A stretch of 64,000 nt of DNA from Deltaproteobacteria bacterium. GTDB taxonomy: Bacteria > Myxococcota_A > UBA9160 > UBA4427. Position numbers and translations under genes: made by a program. The stretch spans positions 1-64,000 of the forward strand of contig JAJDAO010000031.1 in the NCBI GenBank assembly GCA_029261835.1. The letters run 5' to 3'. The notes beneath the pieces are model-generated. The model was not told the origin of the DNA and made no database searches. It worked only from the letters and a program-made list of their open reading frames with translations. Within the stretch, counting starts at the first letter, position 1; each line of letters opens with the position of its first letter. Shown in pieces: positions 8,946 to 19,154 of the stretch.

Positions 8946-10486
8946 CGCTTTTTCAAGGCTCAAGCACAGATCACGAAGCGCTCTTGGCTGACCTCGAAGC
9001 GCTCGTTACTGCGAACAGCCTGACGCTCGCCATCAATGCAGCCGGCACGGGCTACGTCGCCGGCGAGCTGATCACTGTCACGGGCGGGACGTTCACGTCT
9101 GCGGCGATCGCTGAGGTCACTACCGTCGGAGGCGGCGGCGAGGTCACTGGCATCCGCGCGCACCACGCAGGCGCGTACAGCGCGAACCCTGCGGCTACGG
9201 GCGCGGCGACGACAGCGTCGGCCTCGGGCACCGGATGCACGCTCGACACGACGCCAGCGGCGACGGGATGGGAGAGGCAGCGATTCTTGCGCAACCTCGG
9301 GCCGACTGTGATCGCGCTCGTCGTCGCCGGAACTGGCTACGCCGACGACGACATCTTGACAGTCGTCGGGGGCACGTTCACCACGGCTGCGACGATCAGG
9401 GTGACAGGCCAGACGGCCGGCGTGATCGATACGATCGCGATCGAAGATGAAGGCGACTACAGCGTGGCTCCGACCGGAACCCTGACGACAACTGGAGGCA
9501 CGGGCTCAGGCGCAACGATCACGGCGACGTTCAACGGAGTGGTGGGGCTGCGTGAACTGATCTTGAAAGGCGTCGGCAGCGGCGCCGAAGAAATCTTCGT
9601 CGGAGCGCGCAGCTACGTCGACGGAGGCGGCGCGCGAAACTGGGAACTGGCGGGATTCACGGGCTACCTTCCAGCCGAGCAGTGGGAGAATCAGACGGGC
9701 ATCAGCCCCGGACGCTACGACGACGATTTTTCCGCGCAGCGCGGCGGCGCGCATATCTTGCTCAGCAATACGACGATGCCATTCTGGCTCTTCGTCACGT
9801 CACGTCGAATCGTTTGCTGGGCCAAGGTCGGATCGACTTACTCGTCGATGCACGTCGGCCTGCTGAACCCGTTTGCGACCGTCGCCGAATACCCTTACCC
9901 GATGTACATCGCGGGCCAGACCAACGACCCGAACTTGATCTTCTCGTCGTCGGGCATCGCAAACAGCAGCATCGCCGATCCGATCACTTCGAACTCTCGC
10001 GGGCCAGGTCTGCTGCGCCTTGCAAGTGGTTCATGGGTTGACGCGCAGAACAGAACGTCGGCATCTTCGAGCGCTGATCTTCATACGCTTGTCGTGTATC
10101 CGACGGGAACGCCAGTCGCGTCGGGCGGCCCGGCTGCTGATCCGATCGCAGCCGACGACAGAGTCGTCGTGTACGGCTCTTTCGGATGGAACAGCGTCAT
10201 CCCTAACACGGGCAACCCTGGATCGCAGTCGCGCCGTTTAGTGCCTACGCCTGACTCCGTGAACGGCGACGTTACCGTTCCGATCCCATGCTCGCTCGCG
10301 CTCACCGATGGGACGCTCGGCGTCGGAATGATGGGCGAGATCGACGGGCTTTTCTGGATCAGCGGCGAGCAGGATTCCGTGATCATCTCCGAAGACACGA
10401 TCACGGTCGGGGCCGACCGATACCTCGTATTCCAGAGCGGCACGCGAACCGAGCTGTTTAGTTTCTGCGCAATGAAGGAAGAGTAA
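8942..10486 (+). CDS. Tail/fibre-associated structural protein with GTGY beta-repeats
   Basis: Two copies of the GTGY..(G/D)(E/D)..TVxGGTFT.AA module; between TMP and distal tail genes. Confidence 0.55.
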   Translation: MTLFQGSSTDHEALLADLEALVTANSLTLAINAAGTGYVAGELITVTGGTFTSAAIAEVTTVGGGGEVTGIRAHHAGAYSANPAATGAATTASASGTGCTLDTTPAATGWERQRFLRNLGPTVIALVVAGTGYADDDILTVVGGTFTTAATIRVTGQTAGVIDTIAIEDEGDYSVAPTGTLTTTGGTGSGATITATFNGVVGLRELILKGVGSGAEEIFVGARSYVDGGGARNWELAGFTGYLPAEQWENQTGISPGRYDDDFSAQRGGAHILLSNTTMPFWLFVTSRRIVCWAKVGSTYSSMHVGLLNPFATVAEYPYPMYIAGQTNDPNLIFSSSGIANSSIADPITSNSRGPGLLRLASGSWVDAQNRTSASSSADLHTLVVYPTGTPVASGGPAADPIAADDRVVVYGSFGWNSVIPNTGNPGSQSRRLVPTPDSVNGDVTVPIPCSLALTDGTLGVGMMGEIDGLFWISGEQDSVIISEDTITVGADRYLVFQSGTRTELFSFCAMKEE

Positions 10487-10489
10487 GCG

Positions 10490-11755
10490 ATGACCGCAAC
10501 GGCATACGCAACTGGCGCTTCGAGCACGATGAGCGATTTTGTAACAGCTCTCTTTTCGTTCGCGACGACAAACGGATGGACGCAGCTCGATCTCGACACG
10601 GCGAACGGCGAAGCGTCGATGCACATCGGAACGACGCTCTTCGCGCAGTTCCGATGGGCGACGTCGAGCCCGACAAGCCTCGCGCTCTATCAGGCGCTCG
10701 GCTTCGGGCACGGGCTGGCAGTCGTTGACAGCGTTGCTGCTGGCGGCACGGGCTACGCGGTCGACGACGTGCTGACGCTGTCGGGCGGATCGCCCACCAC
10801 GGCGGCGACTGTTCGCGTGCTTACTGCGCCGGGAGGCGTTGTGGCAACGGTCGAAGTTCTCTCGGCCGGAATCGACTATGGCTCGACGCCTTCCGATCCC
10901 GTGAGCACGACCGGCGGCGCCGGAACTGGATGCACGCTTAACTGCACATTCAGAGGGACGATCGGTTCGACCCTTCCGGGCGAGTCGTGCGACGACAGCG
11001 GCAGCGGCATCGTGACGGGAACTGACGCGACACTCTCGGATCTCCGAGGCCTCGCCGACATCGGAAGCGGGCCGTACTCAAGTCACCATTTCTTCGCGGG
11101 AACGAACGCAGCCGGCGACCCCTACCTTCACGTCGTGATCGAGTTCTCTTCCGGCGTCGCGCGCCACATGGGCATCGGACACATCGAGAAGATCGGAAAC
11201 TGGAAGGGCGGCGAATACTGCTACGGAAGCTCGAACAGCGGGGCCTCTCTTTCGACTCCGAGCACAAGCCTCTGCATGCTCGACGGGCTCTTCGCGTCGA
11301 CGGGCGGAAACACGGAGCATCGAACCCCGACCATTCGGATGGAAGGCTTCCTCGACCAAGACGCGGCGGGCAAGTGGGGCGCGCTTTGGGTTCAGACGTC
11401 ATCCAGCGGCTTTCTCGACGACTCCGCCGGCAACGATCGTCAGAGAGTTCAGGGAGGATACCGAGCCGGCCCGATTGCAGCCGGGCTCGGATGGAACGCC
11501 TCGAACGTCGGCACGGCCTTTGTGCCGATGTACGACATCGTTTGCATGTACTGGGACAACGTGTCGTCGCCGAACAAGGTTGCCTTCATGGGCGCGCAGC
11601 CTGACGTAAAGGGCGTGAACGTGAAGGCGTTTACATTCGGCGAGGTCGTTACCATCGGCAGCGAAGACTGGATGCTTTTCCCGATGTCGCGCAAGGGCAA
11701 CACTGGCGATTCAAACGACTCGCTGAATGCAGGCGTTGCCTACCTCCGACCCTGA
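10490..11755 (+). CDS. Tail structural protein with GTGY beta-repeat
   Basis: One copy of the same module (GGTGYAVDDVLTLSGGSPTTAATVRV...). Confidence 0.5.
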   Translation: MTATAYATGASSTMSDFVTALFSFATTNGWTQLDLDTANGEASMHIGTTLFAQFRWATSSPTSLALYQALGFGHGLAVVDSVAAGGTGYAVDDVLTLSGGSPTTAATVRVLTAPGGVVATVEVLSAGIDYGSTPSDPVSTTGGAGTGCTLNCTFRGTIGSTLPGESCDDSGSGIVTGTDATLSDLRGLADIGSGPYSSHHFFAGTNAAGDPYLHVVIEFSSGVARHMGIGHIEKIGNWKGGEYCYGSSNSGASLSTPSTSLCMLDGLFASTGGNTEHRTPTIRMEGFLDQDAAGKWGALWVQTSSSGFLDDSAGNDRQRVQGGYRAGPIAAGLGWNASNVGTAFVPMYDIVCMYWDNVSSPNKVAFMGAQPDVKGVNVKAFTFGEVVTIGSEDWMLFPMSRKGNTGDSNDSLNAGVAYLRP

Positions 11756-11761
11756 CCGAGC

Positions 11762-13513
11762 ATGGCTGACTATCCAGGATTTGCGACGAACGCGGTTGCG
11801 CTGACGGACTTCGTAGGCGCGACCGCAGCCAGGTTGAAGCCGACGGGATCGCTGTCGGCTCAGGCGCTAACAGGCATCGGCCAGCCGGTGCCTGAGCTGA
11901 TCACGTCGAGCAACCTTCCTGCGCTCGGCGTGCCTGCAGGCGGTTCGCGGCAAGCGCTCACGCAGTCGAATCAGCCGCGCAACACCTACCCCGGAGACAC
12001 GCGTCAAGGCCTTGGAGCCGGCGACCCGTGGTTCGAGAAGATCATCGTTCTGCCAAAGTCGCTTGAGCTTGGCCTGCTGCTCTCGACGAGGCAGGACGTT
12101 CTCGAGTTTTACAACAGCGACCGCCGCCTAGACCATGAGCTTCAAGCGATCGTGAACAACACCGGCGGAGGCGCGAGCGTCTTATCGCCGCCGGCGCTGC
12201 CCGAGACGATCGGATCGCAGAGCAGCCTGACGCTGACGGTCGAGTCGACAGTCGACGGTCCGTCTTCCGTTGACGGCGACTTCGACTTCAGCTTCGACTT
12301 GCACCTTGTAGAAGTCCCGCTGTCGTTCACGACAATCGTCTTGTGGGCGCTGCGCCCCGAACAGGGATACGACGAGACGCTAGAGTCGCTGACAGACGTC
12401 ATTCCGAAAGTCAGCGGATCCGAACAGCGCGTAGCATTGAGAGATAACCCGCGTCAGTTCTTCGACTTCCTGCATCGGTGGCAGAGCGGCGAAGAGCGCG
12501 GGTTCTACGAAAGCCTTCTGTTCGACGCACAAGAGAGAACCTTCGGTCTTCCGGTCTGGCATGACGAGACGGAAGCGTCGTCGTCGATTGCATCGCTCGA
12601 CACAGTGATCAACGTCGCGTCGACGGACTACGCCGACTTCAGAGTCGGCGGGCTCGCAGTCATCCTCGAAAGCCAAGATGCATTCGACGTGTTGACGATC
12701 GACTCGCTGACCTCGACGACGATCACATTCTCAAGCCCCGTGATCGGAAGCTACGCGCAAGGCGCTTCAGTTCTTCCACTGCGCCAAGTGATCATGCCCG
12801 GCGCGCTGTCTGGATCGAGGTTCCCCGTAAATCTTGCCGACATTCGCATTCGGTTCATGGTGCTAGACAACGACGTCGGATCGCTTGCGAGCAGCGCCGC
12901 TTTCGATTCATTCGACGGCAAGGTTCTGCTGACGGACTTCCTTTCTATCTCGGGCACGAACAGCGAGACGTTCGAGAGAGAGCTAACGCTCATCGACGGA
13001 GCTACAGGCACGGTCCTGCAGCTCTCGGATTGGAGTCGCGGAAAGCACGGAAGGCCGATGGAGCTGTTCACGCGATCACGGCAGAGATCGTGGGAGTTCC
13101 GTCAGCTCTTTCATTTCCTTCACGGGCGACAGGTGTCTTTCTACTTGCCTACTCACGATGACGACCTCGTCCCGGTGCTGCCGCTCACGACCAGTTCGTT
13201 TGTTCTTGAAATCGCGAACATCGGATACACGGATTCGGTTCAGTCGAGGTCGCCTAAGAATCTGATCAGGGTGACTTTCGCGAACGGAGATGCGCAGCTC
13301 GTCAGAACTGTCGTTAGCTCGGCGGTCGTCGACGCTGACCGCGAGACGCTGACTCTCGACGTGGCTTGGCCCTCGACCTACGCGGTTGAAGACGTCTCGC
13401 GCATTGAGTTCATCGAACTCGTTCGTCAAGATTCTGACGTCATTACCATCTCGCACGAGCCGGGCTTTATGTCCAAGCGGTTTGCGACCTCAGTGAAGAG
13501 CCTTATCGCATGA
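11762..13513 (+). CDS. Minor/distal tail protein
   Basis: 583 aa in the tail tip operon, overlaps the next gene ATGA-style. Confidence 0.5.
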   Translation: MADYPGFATNAVALTDFVGATAARLKPTGSLSAQALTGIGQPVPELITSSNLPALGVPAGGSRQALTQSNQPRNTYPGDTRQGLGAGDPWFEKIIVLPKSLELGLLLSTRQDVLEFYNSDRRLDHELQAIVNNTGGGASVLSPPALPETIGSQSSLTLTVESTVDGPSSVDGDFDFSFDLHLVEVPLSFTTIVLWALRPEQGYDETLESLTDVIPKVSGSEQRVALRDNPRQFFDFLHRWQSGEERGFYESLLFDAQERTFGLPVWHDETEASSSIASLDTVINVASTDYADFRVGGLAVILESQDAFDVLTIDSLTSTTITFSSPVIGSYAQGASVLPLRQVIMPGALSGSRFPVNLADIRIRFMVLDNDVGSLASSAAFDSFDGKVLLTDFLSISGTNSETFERELTLIDGATGTVLQLSDWSRGKHGRPMELFTRSRQRSWEFRQLFHFLHGRQVSFYLPTHDDDLVPVLPLTTSSFVLEIANIGYTDSVQSRSPKNLIRVTFANGDAQLVRTVVSSAVVDADRETLTLDVAWPSTYAVEDVSRIEFIELVRQDSDVITISHEPGFMSKRFATSVKSLIA

Positions 13514-14343
13514 CTTTTGTTTCATTCGAAGGAAGCTCTGAGTCCGGTCGGCCGATCGAGGTCTATAAGTTCTCGATCGCTGGTACAGAGTACCGATACA
13601 CGTCGTCTTCGGTGGCAGTGACCGTTGACTCTCAGGTCTATGAGCCTCTCGCGATGAAGCGGAATCAGATGCTTCAGAGCAGCGACAGGCGAAGCGGTAC
13701 GGTCGACATACAGGTTCCCGGCGGGAACGAGTTCGCACGCCTCTTCATCTCGGTCGTCCCGGCCAAGCAAGTCGTCATGACGGTCCGCAGGTTCCATCCT
13801 GACGACCTTCCGAACCCCGAAGTCGTCGGTCTTTTCTCGGGCAAGGTCAAGCTGGTGAAGTTCTCTGCGAACGGGATGCTTGCGACGATCAGCGCGCGAC
13901 CAGACATCGCAGCGGCGGCGCGCGAGTGGCCGTTCTACAAGCACACTGGCGGATGCAATAACGACCTGTACGACCACGAGTGTCAGGTCAGCGAGACAGA
14001 TCCGGCGTTTCGCGCGTTCGACTTCACGGTCACGGCTGTCTCTGCCGACGGTCGCGACATAACTGTTCCGGGGCTCGCGTCCGGGTACGCGTCCGAGTGG
14101 TTTACCGGCGGCTTCGTCGAACTTGTCACGCCGAACGACCTGCGCCTTGTGCTCTCTCAGGCGGGCGACGTGCTTACGATGCTGCTTCCATTCGGCGAGT
14201 CGATCGTCGGCCGCAAGGTCAACGTCTTCGCTGGATGCGCGCACGACGTGACCGACTGCTCAGTGAAGTTCTTGAACTACGCCAACTATGGCGGAGACCC
14301 ATACGGCCCGAAACTGAATCCGTTCCTGACTGGCATTACATAA
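13510..14343 (+). CDS. Phage BR0599/DUF2163-like tail protein (baseplate hub-like)
   Basis: CAHDVTDCSVKFLNYANYGGDPYGPKLNPF C-terminal signature. Confidence 0.75.
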   Translation: MTFVSFEGSSESGRPIEVYKFSIAGTEYRYTSSSVAVTVDSQVYEPLAMKRNQMLQSSDRRSGTVDIQVPGGNEFARLFISVVPAKQVVMTVRRFHPDDLPNPEVVGLFSGKVKLVKFSANGMLATISARPDIAAAAREWPFYKHTGGCNNDLYDHECQVSETDPAFRAFDFTVTAVSADGRDITVPGLASGYASEWFTGGFVELVTPNDLRLVLSQAGDVLTMLLPFGESIVGRKVNVFAGCAHDVTDCSVKFLNYANYGGDPYGPKLNPFLTGIT

Positions 14344-17231
14344 TGGCTATCTGGGCATTCGCATACCTGATCGGATCGCTTCTTCTGCAGGCTGCTGTCA
14401 CTCCGAAGTCGGCCGTAGAAAGCGCTAAGCCAGCCGGCGACGGAGACTTCGATTTTCCCACGATCGAAGAAGGCCGCGAGTGGGCGCATCTCTGGGGCAC
14501 TGTGCTCGTCGGCGGTCCCGCCCTTCTGTGGTGGGGCGATCGAAAAGAGAAGGCGATCAAGCAAGATTCGGGCGGACTGTTTTCGAGCAGCAGCACGACG
14601 ACAGGCTTCAAGTATTTCATCGGCATGCAGTTTGGTTTTTGCAGAGGCGGAGACTACCCCGTCGACGAGATGCGCCGCGTCTTCATCGACGACAAGGTCG
14701 TCTATGATGGCGGCGGAGACGACCCCGTCGTCACGAACGGAGACACGTTCACGATCGACAAGCCGGGCCTCTTCGGCGGCGACAAAGTCGGCGGAGCTGG
14801 TGGCGTAAAGCTAACGATGGAGTTCTTCGACGGGCGCCGGACTCAGGCGCCATCGACTTACCTCGCGCCGTTCCAAACCGAGGCCGGGCAACAGATCACC
14901 TACACGTCGCGATGCTTCATTGCGAACGCGGAAAAGCGCGGCTACGTCGGCAACTCCCCGAATATCGCGGCATGGAAAGTCGAACTTCGCAGGACTCCTA
15001 ACCCGCTTTCGATTTCATCGGCCGTGGTGAACACGCTCGACGCAAACCCGATGAACGTCATCTATGAAGTCTTGACTAGCAAGGACTTCCCGCTGCGTCG
15101 CCCGGTCTCCGAAATCGACATCGCGAATCTAAAGGCCGTCGGAGAGACCTTGCTCACGGAGGGTAATGGGTTTTCGATGATCGTCGACCGCAAGGAAACT
15201 GCGGATGACATGATCACTCGCATTCAAGACCAGGTCGACGGCGTTCTTTACCGAGACGCGATTGACGGCGTCTACCGCTTCCAGCTCGCGCGCGCCGACT
15301 ATGACCTGATGACAGTGCCCGAGATCAACGACGACAACATGGTGGAGCTTGTCGAGTTCGGGCGCTCGACATTGGAAGAGACGTCGAACGACGTGCGCGT
15401 CGGATTCATTGACAGGGATGACGAATACAAGAACACGTTCACGCCGTCTGCGATCGACCCTGCAAACATTCGGCGTCGCGCCGGCGAGCGGTCGGCGATT
15501 GCGCCGAAAATGCCGGGCGTCAAAGACAAGGGCCTTGCCGCCAAGATTGCTTGGCGCAAGCTGCGCGCTCTTTCGGTTCCTCTGGCTAGCGGGTCGGTAC
15601 TCGTCGACCGCAGCTTCTATGCGACGAATCCGGGAGACGTGCTCGCCTTCACGAACGCGCGTCTAGGGATCACTCGACTTCCGATAAGAATCACGCGCAT
15701 CGATCTCGGCGACTTGGTCAGCGGTACGATCCGACTCGACTTCATGCAGGACGTGTTCTACAGCGCCGAGGCATCCGGCAGCGGCGCTCAGATCTCGCTC
15801 TGGGATCCGCCTGTTGATGTGCTTGTCGGCTTCCCTGTTGCGCAGCAAGTCGCCTTCGAGGCGCCGCGCGCCCTTCTCGCGCTTGATCCGGCGACGCCGG
15901 ATCCCCACGTCGCAAAGATCTGCGCCGCAGCACGCGACGTGGGAGCGGAGTCGTTCGTCAAGATCTTCGCGCGCACGAATCCGTCGACGGCTTCCTTCTC
16001 GGGCACTCCTGTTGAGATCGGCGAAGTGCTTGGCTTCGCCCTAATCGGGCAGCTCGTTGCAGCGCTGCCAGCAGGCTCCGCCTATCCGATCAACTCGCTA
16101 GGCGTTGTCGCAACGCCTAGCGAGGAAGAAGACATCTTAGAAGCCTTCCCTGCAGCCGTAGGCGAGGCCGAGGCCGGCCAGGGCCTCTCGACGCTGCTGC
16201 TGATCGACGACGAGTTCATGCTCGTGAGCGGCTCCGTTACAGCGCCCTCTGACATCAGCATTGACGGAGTGTGGCGAGGCGCGCTCGATTCAGTGCAAGC
16301 CGACCACTTGCTCGGAGCGAACGTGTTTGCGCTCTTCGTCGGGATGAACATTAGCAGCAGCTCTCTCGCGAGCGGCGACCACGTTGAGATCCGCCTGACG
16401 CCGAACTCGCAGCTCACTGAACTCGATCCTCTCGATGCCGGTGTGACAGCGATCGTTCTTCAGATGAGCGATCGCGCGAAGCGACCTTACGCGCCAAGCG
16501 AGCTTTCTCTGAACGGCGCGCGCTTCGGCAGCACGGTAGCGCTCGAAGGCGGCGGCGGCGCCGGCGAGGCCGAGGGAATCGACGTTTCTTTCTTGCGGCG
16601 CGACTTCAGGTCTCCCGATGAAGTCGCGCAGCTCGGCGCAGATGCAGGGACGCTGTTCGCGGACTTCCCGGCTGCGAACAACACGACGCACGAGGTCGAG
16701 CTGATCAACGACCCCGACGGCTCGCCGGCGAGCCTGATGACTGTCGACTTCGGATCGCTGATCACGAACGCGATCACGGCGCTCTCAATCCTGAAGGCGA
16801 CTGACGGCGCCTTGCCGACACGCATGGAAGTTCGCATTCGTGCCGTGCATGATTTCGAATCACTCGCCGGGCTCGAGTCTCGCGTCGACCTTGCATGGCC
16901 CTTCGACGTGACAAGCGGCCTGACAGGTCAGTTTGAGTTCGGCGCCCTCGATAACGGCGACATCTCCGCGCTCTACACTGCCACCGACGCCGGATCGCAT
17001 GCGTTCACGCTGTCGACGGCGTTCTCTGTCGGCGACGTCGAGTTCAGGCTCAACGCAGGGTCGTGGACGACGCTCATCGCTGCCGGTGGCACTTCCGGCA
17101 GCGTCGCTGGCGTGGTCGCGACCGATACGATCGAGATCAGGCACTTGAGCACAGACTCGGCAACTGAGAAACTGCTCAGCATGAACGCTCCCGCTTCTGC
17201 GCAAGACGGCTTCGCCGTCGTATTCACATGA
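14343..17231 (+). CDS. Tail tip / host-specificity (gpJ-like) protein
   Basis: In-frame ATG at 14343 follows the BR0599-like stop; large tail tip protein with central-tip-like sequence; the track start 13980 is an upstream over-extension. Confidence 0.75.
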   Translation: MAIWAFAYLIGSLLLQAAVTPKSAVESAKPAGDGDFDFPTIEEGREWAHLWGTVLVGGPALLWWGDRKEKAIKQDSGGLFSSSSTTTGFKYFIGMQFGFCRGGDYPVDEMRRVFIDDKVVYDGGGDDPVVTNGDTFTIDKPGLFGGDKVGGAGGVKLTMEFFDGRRTQAPSTYLAPFQTEAGQQITYTSRCFIANAEKRGYVGNSPNIAAWKVELRRTPNPLSISSAVVNTLDANPMNVIYEVLTSKDFPLRRPVSEIDIANLKAVGETLLTEGNGFSMIVDRKETADDMITRIQDQVDGVLYRDAIDGVYRFQLARADYDLMTVPEINDDNMVELVEFGRSTLEETSNDVRVGFIDRDDEYKNTFTPSAIDPANIRRRAGERSAIAPKMPGVKDKGLAAKIAWRKLRALSVPLASGSVLVDRSFYATNPGDVLAFTNARLGITRLPIRITRIDLGDLVSGTIRLDFMQDVFYSAEASGSGAQISLWDPPVDVLVGFPVAQQVAFEAPRALLALDPATPDPHVAKICAAARDVGAESFVKIFARTNPSTASFSGTPVEIGEVLGFALIGQLVAALPAGSAYPINSLGVVATPSEEEDILEAFPAAVGEAEAGQGLSTLLLIDDEFMLVSGSVTAPSDISIDGVWRGALDSVQADHLLGANVFALFVGMNISSSSLASGDHVEIRLTPNSQLTELDPLDAGVTAIVLQMSDRAKRPYAPSELSLNGARFGSTVALEGGGGAGEAEGIDVSFLRRDFRSPDEVAQLGADAGTLFADFPAANNTTHEVELINDPDGSPASLMTVDFGSLITNAITALSILKATDGALPTRMEVRIRAVHDFESLAGLESRVDLAWPFDVTSGLTGQFEFGALDNGDISALYTATDAGSHAFTLSTAFSVGDVEFRLNAGSWTTLIAAGGTSGSVAGVVATDTIEIRHLSTDSATEKLLSMNAPASAQDGFAVVFT

Positions 17232-17584
17232 GCCAAGGCCAAGACGGCGAGGGCGTGACTGTGCTTCCATCGTGGCTCGTGAAGTCGATTGTCGGAACGG
17301 TCATCGTTGCGGTTCTCGGCGCGAGCGGATGGCTTGTCGAGCGCTTGATGGACAGCGTCGACGAGCTTACTCGCGGAGTTTCAACGCTGAACACGTCGGT
17401 CAACGTGCTGACCGAGAAGCACGGCAGCATCGCCGACGCAGCGAAGAGCCGCTCGGACGGCGTCGACAACAGGTTCAGCGGCCTAGAGTCGCGCATTGAT
17501 GCGAACGACTCGCTTCTAAGGTCTCTCGAAAACCGCGTCACGGTCAATGAGACCGTCTTGAAGGAAGAGCGGGAGCGCAGATAG
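17228..17584 (+). CDS. Small membrane protein with one TM segment and coiled coil (holin-like candidate)
   Basis: IVGTVIVAVLGASGWLVERL TM segment then heptad-rich tail; immediately after tail tip gene. Confidence 0.5.
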   Translation: MSQGQDGEGVTVLPSWLVKSIVGTVIVAVLGASGWLVERLMDSVDELTRGVSTLNTSVNVLTEKHGSIADAAKSRSDGVDNRFSGLESRIDANDSLLRSLENRVTVNETVLKEERERR

Positions 17585-17629
17585 TTTTTTTTGGTGTCCG
17601 AGAGATGGGGAAAAGTGCTCTTTACCAGC

Positions 17630-17932
17630 ATGCGGCAAGTGATTCTCGTGCTGGTATCGTTCGCGCTTCTCGGAGGCGCGATTATTTACGCCTCGGCTGT
17701 CGCGAGCAGCACGCATGCGTCGTCGGCGACGCTCGCGGCAGATCTCATGCAGATGGTCATGGAAGACGAAGCTATGCGCGAACCTGATTACAGCACCACG
17801 TTTGTTCACGATGGCGATACGCATGTCGTCGCGACGTATTGCAACGACGCGCTAAAGCCAGCCGAGACCGAGTGCGCGCGCTGGCATCTCTCGCGCGTAG
17901 AGGCACTGAAAGACGCGCTCGCTGAGGGATGA
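17630..17932 (+). CDS. Secreted/membrane-anchored hypothetical protein
   Basis: Internal ATG 17630 gives signal-anchor MRQVILVLVSFALLGGAIIYASA. Confidence 0.45.
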   Translation: MRQVILVLVSFALLGGAIIYASAVASSTHASSATLAADLMQMVMEDEAMREPDYSTTFVHDGDTHVVATYCNDALKPAETECARWHLSRVEALKDALAEG

Positions 17933-18345
17933 ACGGATTCCTTTCGCGACTCGTCGTCACCGAGACGGATAATCCGCGCGAGTGGGAACTTGTCGAGCCG
18001 CTCGCCTACTCTTCCGACTCGCTTGGCGAACTTGAAGTTCACGTCGGGTTTGTAACGGACTTCGCTTCCATCCCGCAGCCGATGTGGTGGCTGATCGCGC
18101 CATCGGGCCGGCACACGCGCGCGGCAGTGCTTCATGATTGGCTGTATGCACATCGGCCGATCGTTACGCGCCGGCGGGCGGGCGGGACATCGCGTGTCAC
18201 TCGCTCGGAGTCTGACCGCGAGTTTCATCGGGCGATGTACGCGACCGGAGTCCCGCGCTGGCGCTGCCTCGTCATGCACGTCGCAGTGCGGCTGGCGGGC
18301 TGGCTTGTGTGGCGTCGGAGGTCTATCAAGCGAATAGAAACTTGA
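17929..18345 (+). CDS. DUF1353 family phage protein
   Basis: GFVTDFASIPQPMWWLIAP...AAVLHDWLY...FHRAM signature. Confidence 0.8.
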   Translation: MNGFLSRLVVTETDNPREWELVEPLAYSSDSLGELEVHVGFVTDFASIPQPMWWLIAPSGRHTRAAVLHDWLYAHRPIVTRRRAGGTSRVTRSESDREFHRAMYATGVPRWRCLVMHVAVRLAGWLVWRRRSIKRIET

Positions 18346-18385
18346 TACTCGCCTCGGCGACTTTCGTTCGATACGATTCGCCGCC

Positions 18386-18739
18386 GTGAAGAAGACCATC
18401 AAACTGAAGCTCTCAGCAGGTGAGAAACTCCTGCTCGACCGTCGCCGCCGAGGCGAGACTCAGCGCGACGCGGCTGAGGCCTACGCCGTCACGCTCTACC
18501 AGTTTCGGCGCTGGGAGCTTGGCGAGGGAGAGGGCGTCCCGGATGTCTCTCTCGGCGATCTTGAACCGCACGAAATCTGCTTCATCTATCGCCAGCGCGA
18601 CGGCATGTCGCTCGAAGACCTCGGCGCGATGATCAACCGCACTCCGTGTTGGATCTCGCAGATCGAGAAGGGCGACCAGCCTGTCGACGTTGTCGAGCAC
18701 TACTGGCGCACGCGCAGGCGCAAGAAGATCTTCGCCTAG
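18386..18739 (+). CDS. HTH (XRE-like) DNA-binding protein
   Basis: LSAGEKLLLDRRRRGETQRDAAEAYAVTLYQFRRWELG and MSLEDLGAMINRTPCWISQIEKG HTH-like segments. Confidence 0.65.
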   Translation: MKKTIKLKLSAGEKLLLDRRRRGETQRDAAEAYAVTLYQFRRWELGEGEGVPDVSLGDLEPHEICFIYRQRDGMSLEDLGAMINRTPCWISQIEKGDQPVDVVEHYWRTRRRKKIFA

Positions 18740-18768
18740 ACCGCAGCGCCGGCGTCGGCTAGCCTTGC

Positions 18769-18793
18769 CTCTCGGACATTTTCAAACCGAGAG
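18769..18793 (+). promoter_or_regulatory. RBS-sequestering hairpin upstream of 18801 gene
   Basis: CTCTCGG-ACATTTTCAAA-CCGAGAG; the 3' arm overlaps the GAGAGA Shine-Dalgarno just upstream of ATG 18801. Confidence 0.5.
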
Positions 18794-18800
18794 AGATTCA

Positions 18801-19154
18801 ATGGCAAAGCAAAACCTATCGCTCGGCGGACTGCGCACCATCGACGGCGGCCTCGTGAACGCGGCCATCAACGACAAGGTTCGCGCCGCTGTAGCAGACT
18901 GCAAAGACCGTCCCGGCGAAGCGAAGCCGCGTAAAGTCGTCCTGACTCTCGAGATTTGCCCCGTCGCTGATCAGCGCGGCAAGTTCGACAGGCTCTCGAC
19001 GGCCTGCGTCGTCAGCTCGAAGTTCCCCGACATGCGCTCGATCGATTACGACATGCGCGTAACTGCAGAGGGCGACGCAGAGTTCGAAGAGCTTTCGCCT
19101 GAAGACGCCGGGCAAGGCTCGCTCCCGCTGCCCCACGACAAAGGAAAGGCATGA
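18801..19154 (+). CDS. Hypothetical protein
   Basis: ATG 18801 in frame with track ORF 18690..19154; SD upstream. Confidence 0.55.
   Translation: MAKQNLSLGGLRTIDGGLVNAAINDKVRAAVADCKDRPGEAKPRKVVLTLEICPVADQRGKFDRLSTACVVSSKFPDMRSIDYDMRVTAEGDAEFEELSPEDAGQGSLPLPHDKGKA

Noticed and set aside
13980-14342. N-terminal extension of the tail tip ORF (13980..17231 in track)
   Set aside because: Overlaps the BR0599-like gene; ATG 14343 is in frame, overlaps its TAA-style junction and starts a natural N terminus
17585-17600. T8 run after the 17228 gene as a terminator
   Set aside because: No convincing stem immediately upstream
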